Origin: Thermoflexales bacterium
GTDB taxonomy: Bacteria; Chloroflexota; Anaerolineae; J036; Brachytrichaceae
Reading direction: 5' to 3'
Length of the DNA stretch: 15,268 nucleotides
NCBI GenBank assembly: GCA_017998555.1
Contig: JAGOCU010000018.1
Location: 1-15,268 of the forward strand
Within the stretch, counting starts at the first letter, position 1; each line of letters begins with the position of its first letter. Made by a program: the position numbers and the translations under genes. Of this stretch, positions 7,302-14,033 are shown in pieces. Below the pieces are notes generated by a model. The model made no database searches and had not been told where the DNA came from. It saw nothing but the letters and a program-made list of their open reading frames with translations.

Positions 7302-8090
7302 TTACTCCTTCAGCGCTTTGACAAAATCGTATGCGGCTGCGGCCGGGTCCGCGGCCTCGCCGGCGGCGCGAATCAGCGCGCTGGCCACAATCACGCCATC
7401 GGCGAACCGTCCGATCGCGCGGACGTGGGCGGCGGTGCTGACGCCAAACCCGACCACGATCGGCGTCGTTCCGGCTTGCGCCCGCACCCGCGCGACGTAA
7501 TCACCCAGACCGGCCGCCAGCTCGGTTCGGGCGCCGGTCACCCCGGTGACCTGCACAACGTAAATAAATCCCGTTGCCGCCGCGGCCGCCAGGCCCATCC
7601 GCGCGCTCGTCGATGTCGGCGCGACAAACTGGGCCAGGGCAAGCTGATTTCGGTCGCAGGCGGCCCGGAGCGTCTCCGACTCCTCGGGTGGCAGGTCGGG
7701 GACGATCAGACCATCCACGCCCGCCGCGCGCCAGTCCTCGGCATAGGCGGCCTCGCCGTGCGCGAGCAACGGATTCAGATAGCCCATGGCGAACATCGGC
7801 AGCCTGACCCCTTGCGCGCGCGCGCGCCCGGCCAGCGCAATGCACCCGGCCACCGTTGCGCCGTGGCTGAGCGCAACCTGGGTGGCCCGCTGGATGACGA
7901 CGCCGTCGGCGAGCGGGTCGCTGAACGGCACGCCCAACTCAATCATGTCGGCGCCGGCTCGCGCAATCGCCTCGACTACCCGCAGCGAGGTCTCCCCATC
8001 CGGATACCCCAGCGGCCAATAGGGCATCAGGGCCGGCCGGCCTTCGGCTTTGGCCCGGGCAAATGCGTCGGTGATCGCTTTGAATCCCAT
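7302..8090 (-). CDS. trpA: Tryptophan synthase alpha subunit
   Basis: TrpA cleaves indole-3-glycerol phosphate to indole and glyceraldehyde-3-phosphate, passing indole to TrpB. The 262-residue length is typical of this TIM barrel. The catalytic segment E51-L-G-V-P-F-S-D-P-L-A-D62-G contains both acid residues (Glu49 and Asp60 in E. coli). V-D-G-L-I-V-P-D-L-P, a glycine-rich G-F-G-V-S phosphate loop and V-A-S-A-L follow in order. The N-terminal strand reads P-Y-W-P-L-G-Y-P-D, an uncommon version of the usual region ending in G-D-P. The ATG at 8090 was chosen over a longer open frame because it begins the conserved N-terminus. It is preceded by AGAGG, which overlaps the TAG of the flavin reductase gene. 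Gaps are 8 bases upstream and 7 downstream, so it sits inside an operon. No trpB or other trp gene is visible. Confidence 0.93.
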   Translation of the reverse strand: MGFKAITDAFARAKAEGRPALMPYWPLGYPDGETSLRVVEAIARAGADMIELGVPFSDPLADGVVIQRATQVALSHGATVAGCIALAGRARAQGVRLPMFAMGYLNPLLAHGEAAYAEDWRAAGVDGLIVPDLPPEESETLRAACDRNQLALAQFVAPTSTSARMGLAAAAATGFIYVVQVTGVTGARTELAAGLGDYVARVRAQAGTTPIVVGFGVSTAAHVRAIGRFADGVIVASALIRAAGEAADPAAAAYDFVKALKE

Positions 8091-8098
8091 AGTGGCCT

Positions 8099-8599
8099 CT
8101 ACTCCGTGATCTCGCCGCCGAGGCCGCGATACTTGCCGTTGAAATAGAGCAGGGGTGTCTGCTCGGGATGCTGCACGTCGCCCGACAGCACCTCTCCGAC
8201 GAAGATCGTGTGGTCGCCCGCCGCGAACGCCTGCACGACCTTGCAATCCAGAAAGGCGATCGCGTCGTCGAGCACGGGCGCGCCGGTCACCGCGACCCGA
8301 TGGGCGAGACCGGCGAAACGCTCCTCATCCGGCAGGCGGCCAGCGAAGCGATCCGAGATGTGCTTCATGGTCGGGGAGAGGAAATTCACGCAGAAAATCC
8401 CGCTCTTCTCGATCAGGGGGTGCGTTCGGGTGTGGGTGTTGATGCTGGCAAACACCAGCGGCGGCGTCGCGGCCAGGGAAGAAAAAGCCGTCACCGTCAG
8501 CCCGTAATCCAGGCCGTCATGGCGGGTGGTGACGATGTTGACGGTGCTCGCCCACCGGCGCATGACCTGGCGAAACTGCTCGGCTGTTACGGGAATCAT
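8099..8599 (-). CDS. Flavin reductase family protein (FMN-binding split barrel)
   Basis: The protein of 166 residues is the usual size for the short flavin reductase family (HpaC/RutF-like), which uses NAD(P)H to reduce FMN or FAD for a partner oxygenase. The conserved order is visible: V-N-I-V-T-T, G-L-T-V-T-A-F-S-S-L, P-P-L-V-F-A-S-I-N, H-P-L-I-E-K-S-G-I-F-C-V-N-F-L, and the C-terminal L-L-Y-F-N-G-K-Y-R-G-L. ATG 8599 starts the conserved domain. The frame is open further upstream but the extra residues do not fit. There is no Shine-Dalgarno sequence; a TATGAT box ends 9 bases before the ATG. It is the first gene of an operon with trpA and a lipoprotein. No partner monooxygenase is in the window, so its substrate is unknown. 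Confidence 0.85.
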   Translation of the reverse strand: MIPVTAEQFRQVMRRWASTVNIVTTRHDGLDYGLTVTAFSSLAATPPLVFASINTHTRTHPLIEKSGIFCVNFLSPTMKHISDRFAGRLPDEERFAGLAHRVAVTGAPVLDDAIAFLDCKVVQAFAAGDHTIFVGEVLSGDVQHPEQTPLLYFNGKYRGLGGEITE

Positions 8600-8608
8600 G
8601 TCGCGACG

Positions 8609-8614
8609 ATCATA
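8609..8614 (-). promoter_or_regulatory. Candidate -10 box of the flavin reductase-trpA operon
   Basis: TATGAT on the minus strand (5/6 match) lies 9 bases before the ATG, giving a leader of only a few bases or none. A -35 is not clear; TTCAAC about 15 bases upstream is the nearest candidate and is poorly spaced. Confidence 0.4.
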
Positions 8615-8644
8615 CCGCAGGGCCTGGATGTTGAAGCTGACGGT

Positions 8645-8856
8645 TGGCTGACAGCGCATGGCTCTTGCAGCGTCCCCTGACAGGATCCCTGAACTGCGCC
8701 ACACGTAACAATGGCCGGCTGTCTACGGTCGTTTACAGGAGAGCGGGATGGTGAATTCCTTCTCCCGTTCTCCCGTTCTCCTGTTGATTGCAGGCCCGAA
8801 ACCGGGCTGGGGCGCTTTGGGCGCGGTGCAGCTGACTTTGCAAGAGCCATGGCTGA
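8645..8856. repeat. Segment bounded by inverted repeats between divergent genes, MITE-like
   Basis: CATGGCTCTTGCA (8657-8669) is perfectly inverted as TGCAAGAGCCATG (8839-8851). The similarity extends outward with a one-base indel (CAGCG/CAGC). TGGCTGA occurs as a direct repeat at 8645-8651 and 8850-8856, at the outer edges. There is no credible ORF inside. The segment makes up most of the 305-base gap 8600-8904 and also holds a tandem 8-mer and a second inverted repeat. A short non-autonomous insertion is one reading; a large regulatory stem-loop is another. Confidence 0.35.
8736..8783. repeat. Inverted repeat containing three tandem 8-mers
   Basis: CAGGAGAGCGGGA (8736-8748) pairs with TCCCGTTCTCCTG (8771-8783) with one mismatch. 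The right side is built from three tandem copies of TTCTCCCG at 8760-8767, 8768-8775 and 8776-8783, the last with C to T. It lies inside the intergenic segment bounded by the longer inverted repeat. Function is unknown. Confidence 0.4.
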
Positions 8857-8869
8857 TACCCCGTTCGCA

Positions 8870-8898
8870 TTGCGCCCCGGCCCGAGACGCACTAAAAT
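8870..8898 (+). promoter_or_regulatory. Candidate leaderless promoter of the PP2C-like/propeller gene
   Basis: TTGCGC (8870-8875) and TAAAAT (8893-8898, 5/6) are 17 bases apart. The GTG start at 8905 is 6 bases after the -10, where transcription would begin. The TAA inside the -10 is also an in-frame stop upstream of the GTG, so no earlier start is possible. There is no Shine-Dalgarno sequence. Confidence 0.5.
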
Positions 8899-8904
8899 GC
8901 GACT

Positions 8905-10980
8905 GTGCCGCAGATATCCGTTTCGACCATCCACGTCATCAAGGGTACTGAGTTCGGCGAAGCCGCCCAGGTTATCACCCAGGAGGCCGGCCGGCGCTCG
9001 GCCCGTCCCGGCGAGAGTCTTGTTGTTTTCATGGACTTTCCCGGCGCGTCGCCCGACGCGCTGGCTGAGATCGGGGCGGCCGCCTGCGATGCCTATTGGC
9101 GCGCGCCGGGCAGCCAGACTGCCGCGCTGCGGGCCGCCATCACTCGGGCCAGCGATACGGTTTTGACGCTCAATCGGGGGGCTGTCAGCCGGCTGGAGGG
9201 CTCGCTCACCTGCGCGGCTGCGGATGCCAGCCATGTCGTCATCGCCCAGGCGGGCCCCGCCCTCGCCTTTGCCCGCGGTCGGGCAGGCGCCTTTGAGCGG
9301 GTCGAACCGGCCCGGCTGCAATCGCCCATCGGCGCTACGCGGACGGAGGATGTCGAGTTTTCCAACTTCCCGTGGCAACCCGGCGACGCGTTTGTCATCT
9401 CCGGCGCGTATTCCTGCCGCGATGTGAACGATCACCTGATCAACCGGTGCATGGGGAAGGGTGAGGCTCGTCTGATTGCTGGCTATCTCAACGCCAATGT
9501 CAAACAGGGCAGCCTGACCGGCGTGGCGTTGACCCTGACAGACGCGGTGACCTATGGCACTGCTGTTGCACCCGCCTCGGAAGCGCCGGTCGCCGGCGCG
9601 CCCCGGGCGCCCGTTCCGGCGACGACGCCCGTCGCGGCATCCGTCCGTCCGTCCTCGCCCGCATCCTCATCACCGTTGAGCGCTCTGGCCAGCGGGGCCC
9701 GAACGGCGGTTGGCCGGATCGGCGGGGCGCTTGGGTTTGGGTTGGGCAAGGCCGGCGGCGCTGCGCGCAAGACAATTGGCGAAGTCGCCGCCAGCATGCT
9801 GCCCGAGGCGCCGCGCGCCATTGACGCGGCCGAGCGTTCGCGCGCGGCGATGATCGGGCTGCGCGCGGCGACCATTTTGCTCCCGATCGCGGTCGCCGTC
9901 ATCGTTACGATCCTGTACATGAATCTGAGCGGCCAGGCCGAGCGCATCCAACTCCAGGACACGGCCAAGGCGCAAATCGCCCAGGCCTCGGCCGAAGGCC
10001 TGGATCCCACCGCCCAGCGGACTTCTGTCCAACGTGCGCTTGACACGATTGCCGCCTTCAACGCGAAAGCCCCGGGCGACAAGACATTTGAGCGCCCGCA
10101 GGCCGAGCTGAGCGCGCGGCTCGACCAATTGCGGCGCATTACCCGGGTCCAGGTCACAAGCGTCTACGAGTTCACGGCTGCTTCCGACGAGCGCCGCATC
10201 TCCGCCTCCACCTTGGGCGCGTTTGTGATGGACCGGGCCAACGGCACCGTCGATCATCTCGTGCGCAACGCCGGCCGGCCCATCGCCGACGCGCTCCAGC
10301 TCATCCTCCCCCAGCAGCCGAATGGCCCGCAGTTGCGCGATGTCGCGTGGGCCAGCTCGGTCGGCGATCGCTGGCGGACCGAAGGCGCGGTGCTGTTCGG
10401 GCAGGAGACTGGTTTCGAATACAAGGCGGCCGAGAACCAGACCGGCCTGATTCGCTGGCCGGCCGGGTTGATCAGCGGCACGAGCCAGATCGTGGCGGGT
10501 GAGCTGTGGAATGGCAATCTGTACGCCCTGGACGCCGGCGTCGGCCAGATCTGGCGTTTCACCCGCCAATCCGATGGCGCGTTTGCGGGGAGCTCCTACT
10601 TCCGTCAACCGTATGGGCCTCTCACGACGACCATCGACATCGCCGTCGATGGCGCGGTCTATGTGCTGCAACGGAACGGCACGGTCTTGAAGTATCTGAC
10701 CAGCGCGCCGGCGACGTTTGCGGTCTCGCCACCCGAACCGATTGGCCGCTCGGTCGCGATCGCGCTTAGCGCGCAGGAGCAGCAGCGCGGCAGCGTATTC
10801 CTCGCGGATGTGGACAACGGCGCGATCTGGCAGCTCGGCAAGAACGGCGAATTTCAGCGCCAGTATCGCCCGCCGGGCGGCGAGTTCGCCAACATGATCG
10901 ACATGTCGATTGACCCGGTGAACAACCTGGTTTATGTGCTGACGAACAAGAAGCTGCTCAGCTTCAAGTACGTCAATTAG
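8905..10980 (+). CDS. Membrane protein: PP2C-like pseudophosphatase domain, TM helix, extracellular beta-propeller
   Basis: The product has 691 residues from GTG 8905. Residues 1-215 follow the fold order of PP2C phosphatases. D44-F-P-G occupies the usual D-G-x-G site; G117-P-A-L replaces G-D-S-R; G160-D-A-F-V-I-S-G167-A replaces G-D-x-L-L-L-S-D-G; G202-S-L-T-G-V replaces G-S-x-D-N-I-T. Only the first metal Asp survives, so catalysis is unlikely. An Ala/Pro-rich linker (about 216-310) leads to one TM helix (about 321-341) with arginines before it, which puts the N-terminus inside. A coiled-coil stretch (345-410) follows. The C-terminal 270 residues contain repeated propeller-like strands (L-Y-A-L-D, V-Y-V-L-Q-R-N-G, V-F-L-A-D-V-D-N-G, V-Y-V-L-T-N-K-K). 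It resembles an inside-out receptor; ligand and partner are unknown. The pseudo-PP2C call rests on my own alignment. Confidence 0.65.
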   Translation: MPQISVSTIHVIKGTEFGEAAQVITQEAGRRSARPGESLVVFMDFPGASPDALAEIGAAACDAYWRAPGSQTAALRAAITRASDTVLTLNRGAVSRLEGSLTCAAADASHVVIAQAGPALAFARGRAGAFERVEPARLQSPIGATRTEDVEFSNFPWQPGDAFVISGAYSCRDVNDHLINRCMGKGEARLIAGYLNANVKQGSLTGVALTLTDAVTYGTAVAPASEAPVAGAPRAPVPATTPVAASVRPSSPASSSPLSALASGARTAVGRIGGALGFGLGKAGGAARKTIGEVAASMLPEAPRAIDAAERSRAAMIGLRAATILLPIAVAVIVTILYMNLSGQAERIQLQDTAKAQIAQASAEGLDPTAQRTSVQRALDTIAAFNAKAPGDKTFERPQAELSARLDQLRRITRVQVTSVYEFTAASDERRISASTLGAFVMDRANGTVDHLVRNAGRPIADALQLILPQQPNGPQLRDVAWASSVGDRWRTEGAVLFGQETGFEYKAAENQTGLIRWPAGLISGTSQIVAGELWNGNLYALDAGVGQIWRFTRQSDGAFAGSSYFRQPYGPLTTTIDIAVDGAVYVLQRNGTVLKYLTSAPATFAVSPPEPIGRSVAIALSAQEQQRGSVFLADVDNGAIWQLGKNGEFQRQYRPPGGEFANMIDMSIDPVNNLVYVLTNKKLLSFKYVN

Positions 10981-10998
10981 CGCTGCCGGTCACCTTTC

Positions 10999-11039
10999 GA
11001 AAGCGAAATCCCCCGGCGGAGCCGGGGGATTTCGCTTTC
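10999..11039. terminator. Bidirectional 3'-end hairpin, family member E
   Basis: This is a perfect 19-bp stem (10999-11017 with 11021-11039) with a GGA loop. It lies between the convergent propeller gene (stop 10980) and xdhC (stop 11062). The tip is CCCCCGGC/GCCGGGGG and the outer arm GAAAGCGAAAT. Neither side has a U-tract. Confidence 0.68.
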
Positions 11040-11061
11040 AGGAGACACACGCTGAGGAGCG

Positions 11062-12087
11062 TTAGCGCCGGCCCGGCAACCCATTTCGAACCGCCACGAT
11101 CTCCGCCAGGATGGACAACGCGATTTCCTCGGGCGCGTGCGCGCCGAGTTCGAGCCCGATCGGCGCGTGCAGGCGGGCAAGATCGGCTTCGCCGAAACCG
11201 GCCGCATGCAGGCGGATAAGTCGTTTTGCATGCGTGCTGACGCTGCCCAACGCTCCAACGTAAAAAGCCGGGCTCCGCAGCGCGATCTCGAGCGCGGGAT
11301 CGTCGATCTTCGGGTCGTGGCTGAGGGCGACAAAGGCGGTCGCCCGGCTGATCTGTAGCCCGGCCAGAGCGCGGACCGGCCAGTCGTTGATCAACGCGTC
11401 GACGCGCGGAAAACGGGCTGGGGACGCGAAGGCGCTGCGCGGGTCGATGACCGTCACCCGAAATCCAAGCGTGGCGGCGATCTCGGCCAGCGGGATGGCA
11501 ATGTGGGCGGCTCCAATGCAGATGAGGCCGGGTGCTGGCAGGCTGACATCGACAAACACGTCAAGCGGGCCGAACGTTTTCCGGACCGGGCCCCCGCTTT
11601 TGAGAGCCACCTCGAGCGCATCCCGCAACCCGGGCAGCGCATCGACGTTGTCGGCCCGTCCGTCCGCCCACAGGTGCGCGCGCAGGCCAATGTGGTCGGG
11701 GGGCCCGCCGACCACGACCGCGGTCGCGAGACCCAGGCCAGTGCGGGCCGCCTCGCGCCAGAGGGACTCGGTCGCAGGAGCCAGCGCTTCGACGAAGACC
11801 TCGATCTCCCCGCCACAGGCCAGCCCGACCTCCCAGGCGGTCTCGTCGGCGATCCCAAAATGAAGCGTGCGCGGCCCGCCGTCGCCCAACGCTTCCAGCC
11901 CAGCCTCATAGACCGCGCCCTCGATGCAGCCGCCGCTGACCGAGCCCGAGATGCGGTTGCCGTCGGCAACGGCCATTTTGGCCCCCACGCCGCGCGGGGC
12001 GCTGCCCCAGGTGCGGATGACGGTGGCGACGGCGACTGGCAGGCTCAAGGCCTGCCAGTCGCCGATGTCGGATAAGAGGTCTCGCAT
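11062..12087 (-). CDS. xdhC: XdhC/CoxI family molybdoenzyme maturation protein
   Basis: XdhC-family proteins bind molybdenum cofactor, help sulfurate it, and insert it into xanthine dehydrogenase or CO-dehydrogenase-type enzymes. The 341-residue protein has the XdhC N-terminal motif G-S-A-P-R-G-V-G-A-K followed by S-G-S-V-S-G-G-C54-I-E-G, including the conserved Cys. The Rossmann half starts I-G-A-A-H-I-A and continues to V-T-V-I-D-P-R; the usual G-A-G-H is G-A-A-H here. The C-terminal motifs Y-V-G-A-L-G-S and L-H-A-P-I-G-L-E-L-G-A with P-E-E-I-A-L-S-I-L-A-E-I are characteristic. No molybdenum hydroxylase subunit is in the window, so the client is unknown. The ATG has no Shine-Dalgarno sequence and lies 12 bases from the base of a 25-bp hairpin. 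It may therefore depend on read-through from the upstream DUF4349 gene or on an unrecognised promoter. Confidence 0.88.
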   Translation of the reverse strand: MRDLLSDIGDWQALSLPVAVATVIRTWGSAPRGVGAKMAVADGNRISGSVSGGCIEGAVYEAGLEALGDGGPRTLHFGIADETAWEVGLACGGEIEVFVEALAPATESLWREAARTGLGLATAVVVGGPPDHIGLRAHLWADGRADNVDALPGLRDALEVALKSGGPVRKTFGPLDVFVDVSLPAPGLICIGAAHIAIPLAEIAATLGFRVTVIDPRSAFASPARFPRVDALINDWPVRALAGLQISRATAFVALSHDPKIDDPALEIALRSPAFYVGALGSVSTHAKRLIRLHAAGFGEADLARLHAPIGLELGAHAPEEIALSILAEIVAVRNGLPGRR

Positions 12088-12099
12088 GCTATGGGACTT

Positions 12100-12152
12100 T
12101 TTCTGAAGCGATATGTCCCCGGGCGAAGCCCGGGGACATATCGCTTCAGAAA
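12100..12152. terminator. 3'-end hairpin, family member F
   Basis: This is a perfect 25-bp stem (12100-12124 with 12128-12152) whose loop reads TTC on the minus strand and GAA on the plus. It lies 14 bases past the DUF4349 stop and 12 bases before the xdhC ATG. On the sense strand the stem is followed by AAAAGTCCC, not a U-run. The longest perfect stem in the window, and the clearest copy of the core GTCCCCGGGC-TTC. Confidence 0.7.
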
Positions 12153-12166
12153 GGAGCGGTTGAGAT

Positions 12167-13117
12167 TTATGCTTTCGGCGGCGCGGGCGGCTGCTGTGGC
12201 GGCGCCATTGGCTGTTGCTGGACCATCGGCATGGCCTTCGCCTTGGCCGGCCGGCGGCGATTCAGCGCCCGCACGATCGCGATCAGGGCCACGAAGGGCA
12301 GGGCCAGGATGATGAGGACCGGCAGCACCGTGACCACCAGCCAGATCGCCAGGGTGCCGAGTCCCTGCAGGATGCGGATCAGCGCTTCCACCGCGTTCTT
12401 GAACTCGCCCTCAGGCCGCCAGCCCGGGGCTGCGATGGGCTGGGCGATGACATCGGGGATGAGCGAAATCGTGACGGTCGACATCGCCGCCGACGTGGCC
12501 AGGAATTGAGCCCGGCCCTTGGCCTGTTCGATCTGACCCCGGATCGTGGTCAATTCGCGATACACGGCCAGCACGTCCTCGGTCTTGGTCGACTTCTCCA
12601 GGATCGTCCGGAGTTGCGTTTCGGCCGCTTCGAGGTTCTTGATTCGGGCGCTGAGGTCCGAGAATTCGGCCGTTACGTCCTGGCCGGTCACCTGGTCGTT
12701 GCGGACTTCAATGGCCATCTTGCGCGCCCGTTCGAGGGTGGCATCCAGTTTGTCAGCCGGCACCTTGATGACGATGGTCGCCTGCGACCCCTGAGCGTAT
12801 TTTGTTGTGTTCGACGACTGAATGAAACCCTTGAATTCGGTTGTCATTCGCCCAATCTCGTCCAGGCTGGCCAAAGTGTCCTTGACGATCAGGGTGAGGT
12901 TCGCCGTGCGGATCACCAAGCGGTCGGTGATATCGGTTTGCCCGGCTTGAGATTGCGCATCGGCAGCGGTGCCGCCGGCCTTGGGCGCAGTAACCGGTGC
13001 TGACGGGGCAACGGACTCGCGGCTTGCATTGGACGGCGCCGGCGCGGCCGCGCCGGCGCAGGACGCGAGGGCCAGCACGCTCAGCATAAATGTGGGGATG
13101 AGTGTTTGGGCTTTCAT
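12167..13117 (-). CDS. DUF4349-type lipoprotein with coiled coil and C-terminal TM helix
   Basis: The 316-residue protein has a signal peptide ending L-A-S-C (lipobox, Cys20) and an Ala/Pro/Ser linker to about residue 62. A conserved-looking domain opens with R-L-V-I-R-T-A-N-L-T-L-I-V and contains I-V-I-K-V-P-A-D-K-L-D-A. A coiled coil (about 153-206) follows, then V-T-I-S-L, a TM helix (about 255-284), a basic stop-transfer stretch (R-A-L-N-R-R-R-P) and a Gln/Pro-rich tail. This is the usual order of DUF4349 proteins, whose function is not established. Predicted topology is an extracytoplasmic domain held by both lipid and TM, with the tail inside. CGGAGAAG precedes the ATG. It is divergent from pspA with a 149-base gap, consistent with shared control and an envelope-maintenance role, which is inference. 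Confidence 0.82.
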   Translation of the reverse strand: MKAQTLIPTFMLSVLALASCAGAAAPAPSNASRESVAPSAPVTAPKAGGTAADAQSQAGQTDITDRLVIRTANLTLIVKDTLASLDEIGRMTTEFKGFIQSSNTTKYAQGSQATIVIKVPADKLDATLERARKMAIEVRNDQVTGQDVTAEFSDLSARIKNLEAAETQLRTILEKSTKTEDVLAVYRELTTIRGQIEQAKGRAQFLATSAAMSTVTISLIPDVIAQPIAAPGWRPEGEFKNAVEALIRILQGLGTLAIWLVVTVLPVLIILALPFVALIAIVRALNRRRPAKAKAMPMVQQQPMAPPQQPPAPPKA

Positions 13118-13131
13118 TGTTTCTTCTCCGT

Positions 13132-13147
13132 GCGACGCGGGCGTCGC
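13132..13147. promoter_or_regulatory. 16-bp palindromic site in the DUF4349/pspA divergent region
   Basis: GCGACGC-GG-GCGTCGC is a perfect 7-bp dyad with a 2-base centre. It lies just upstream of the DUF4349 Shine-Dalgarno sequence and about 24 bases from the shared -10-like region. A dimeric regulator operator is plausible; a small leader hairpin is the alternative. Confidence 0.35.
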
Positions 13148-13170
13148 GTTCTTCTCCCGGCGCTCTTGGC

Positions 13171-13177
13171 TATACTA
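13171..13177. promoter_or_regulatory. Overlapping divergent -10-like boxes
   Basis: TATACT (13171-13176, 5/6) faces pspA. TAGTAT on the minus strand (13177-13172, 4/6) faces the DUF4349 gene. No matching -35 was convincing for either direction, so this is only a candidate. Confidence 0.3.
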
Positions 13178-13266
13178 TGCCGCGCCGGCACGTTGATACA
13201 GACTAACGCGCCGAAGGTCAATCCGCTTGACATCCAGATGACAGGCGACCCACAACAGGTGATTTC

Positions 13267-13947
13267 ATGGCTTCTCTACTCGAAAAAGTCGATACCTTGA
13301 TCAAGGCGAACCTCCACGCGCTGGTGGACAAGGCCCTTCAAAGCAACAACATTGCCGTCATCGATCAGTATATCCGCGACGTGGATAACAACCTTGACGC
13401 GTTGGAGGATGCCGCCGCCACCGTCGGCGGGCAGGTCAAGACCCTCGAACGCAAACGCGATGAGCTCAAGAAGCAGGTCATCGACCTGGATCGCAACATT
13501 GATATGTTCCTGAGCCAGGGCAAGGACGACCTCGCTCGCGCGGCCCAGTCCAAGCTCAATTCGGTCAAGACGATGGCCGAGACCTATGAGCAGCAGGCCA
13601 CCCGCCAGGCCTCGGAATATCAATCGCTGCTCAATGCCCGGCTCAAGCTGCAGACCAAGCTGCAGACCATCCGCCAGCAGCGCGAGGAGATGGCCCATCT
13701 GCTCGAGCTGGCCAAGGCCAAGGAAATCACCAACCGGGCCATCAAGTCGATCGACGACCTGGCCGGGATGGGCGATCAGGACGTGGCTCGCATTGCCGAG
13801 GGCATCCGCAACCGGCTTGATTCGGCCAGCGCGCGGGCGGAGATCGCGGCCCAGAATCTCGATACCCAGATGGACGAGGCGCTTGGCAAGGGCGAGCTCG
13901 ATTCACAGCTCGAAGAGCGCAAGCGCCGCCTGGGTATCAACAAATAG
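13267..13947 (+). CDS. pspA: PspA/IM30 (Vipp1) family membrane-maintenance protein
   Basis: PspA-family proteins are bacterial ESCRT-III relatives that polymerise on the cytoplasmic face of the membrane and protect it under stress. At 226 residues the length is typical. The N-terminus (residues 1-22) is an amphipathic helix of the L-L-E-K-V-D-T-L-I-K-A-N type. D-Q-Y-I-R-D-V follows, then a long heptad-rich coiled coil with many charged residues and few aromatics. The sequence ends with a short helix (E-E-R-K-R-R-L-G) rather than the extra Vipp1 tail. Start ATG 13267 has AGGTGA 4 bases upstream. It is divergent from the DUF4349 lipoprotein gene and followed after 86 bases by a membrane coiled-coil gene. 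No pspB, pspC or pspF is visible, so regulation is probably different from the enteric system. Confidence 0.88.
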   Translation: MASLLEKVDTLIKANLHALVDKALQSNNIAVIDQYIRDVDNNLDALEDAAATVGGQVKTLERKRDELKKQVIDLDRNIDMFLSQGKDDLARAAQSKLNSVKTMAETYEQQATRQASEYQSLLNARLKLQTKLQTIRQQREEMAHLLELAKAKEITNRAIKSIDDLAGMGDQDVARIAEGIRNRLDSASARAEIAAQNLDTQMDEALGKGELDSQLEERKRRLGINK

Positions 13948-13958
13948 GAACGCCCGAA

Positions 13959-14004
13959 AACACCCCTGCCGGAGGCGATATCGCCTCCGGTATCGGGTGG
14001 TGTT
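13959..14004 (+). terminator. 3'-end hairpin, family member G
   Basis: The centre is a perfect 22-base palindrome (13969-13990; arms CCGGAGGCGAT and ATCGCCTCCGG). An outer imperfect arm pairs AACACC (13959-13964) with GGTGTT (13999-14004). It starts 11 bases after the pspA stop and lies before the next gene. The CGATATCG centre recalls the outer arms of members F and H, but it lacks the TTC loop. Read-through into the next gene is possible. Confidence 0.5.
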
Positions 14005-14033
14005 GAGGGTTCCAGGGCCATCCGCGTATCGAC

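Noticed and set aside
9670..10671. Minus-strand open frame opposite the propeller gene
   Set aside because: It is a GC-driven shadow with no domain and no ribosome site; the plus frame has the TM helix and the propeller strands.
13227..13232. Perfect TTGACA upstream of pspA
   Set aside because: At 16-18 bases downstream there is only CC-CACAAC sequence, with no -10-like hexamer, so I do not call a promoter.
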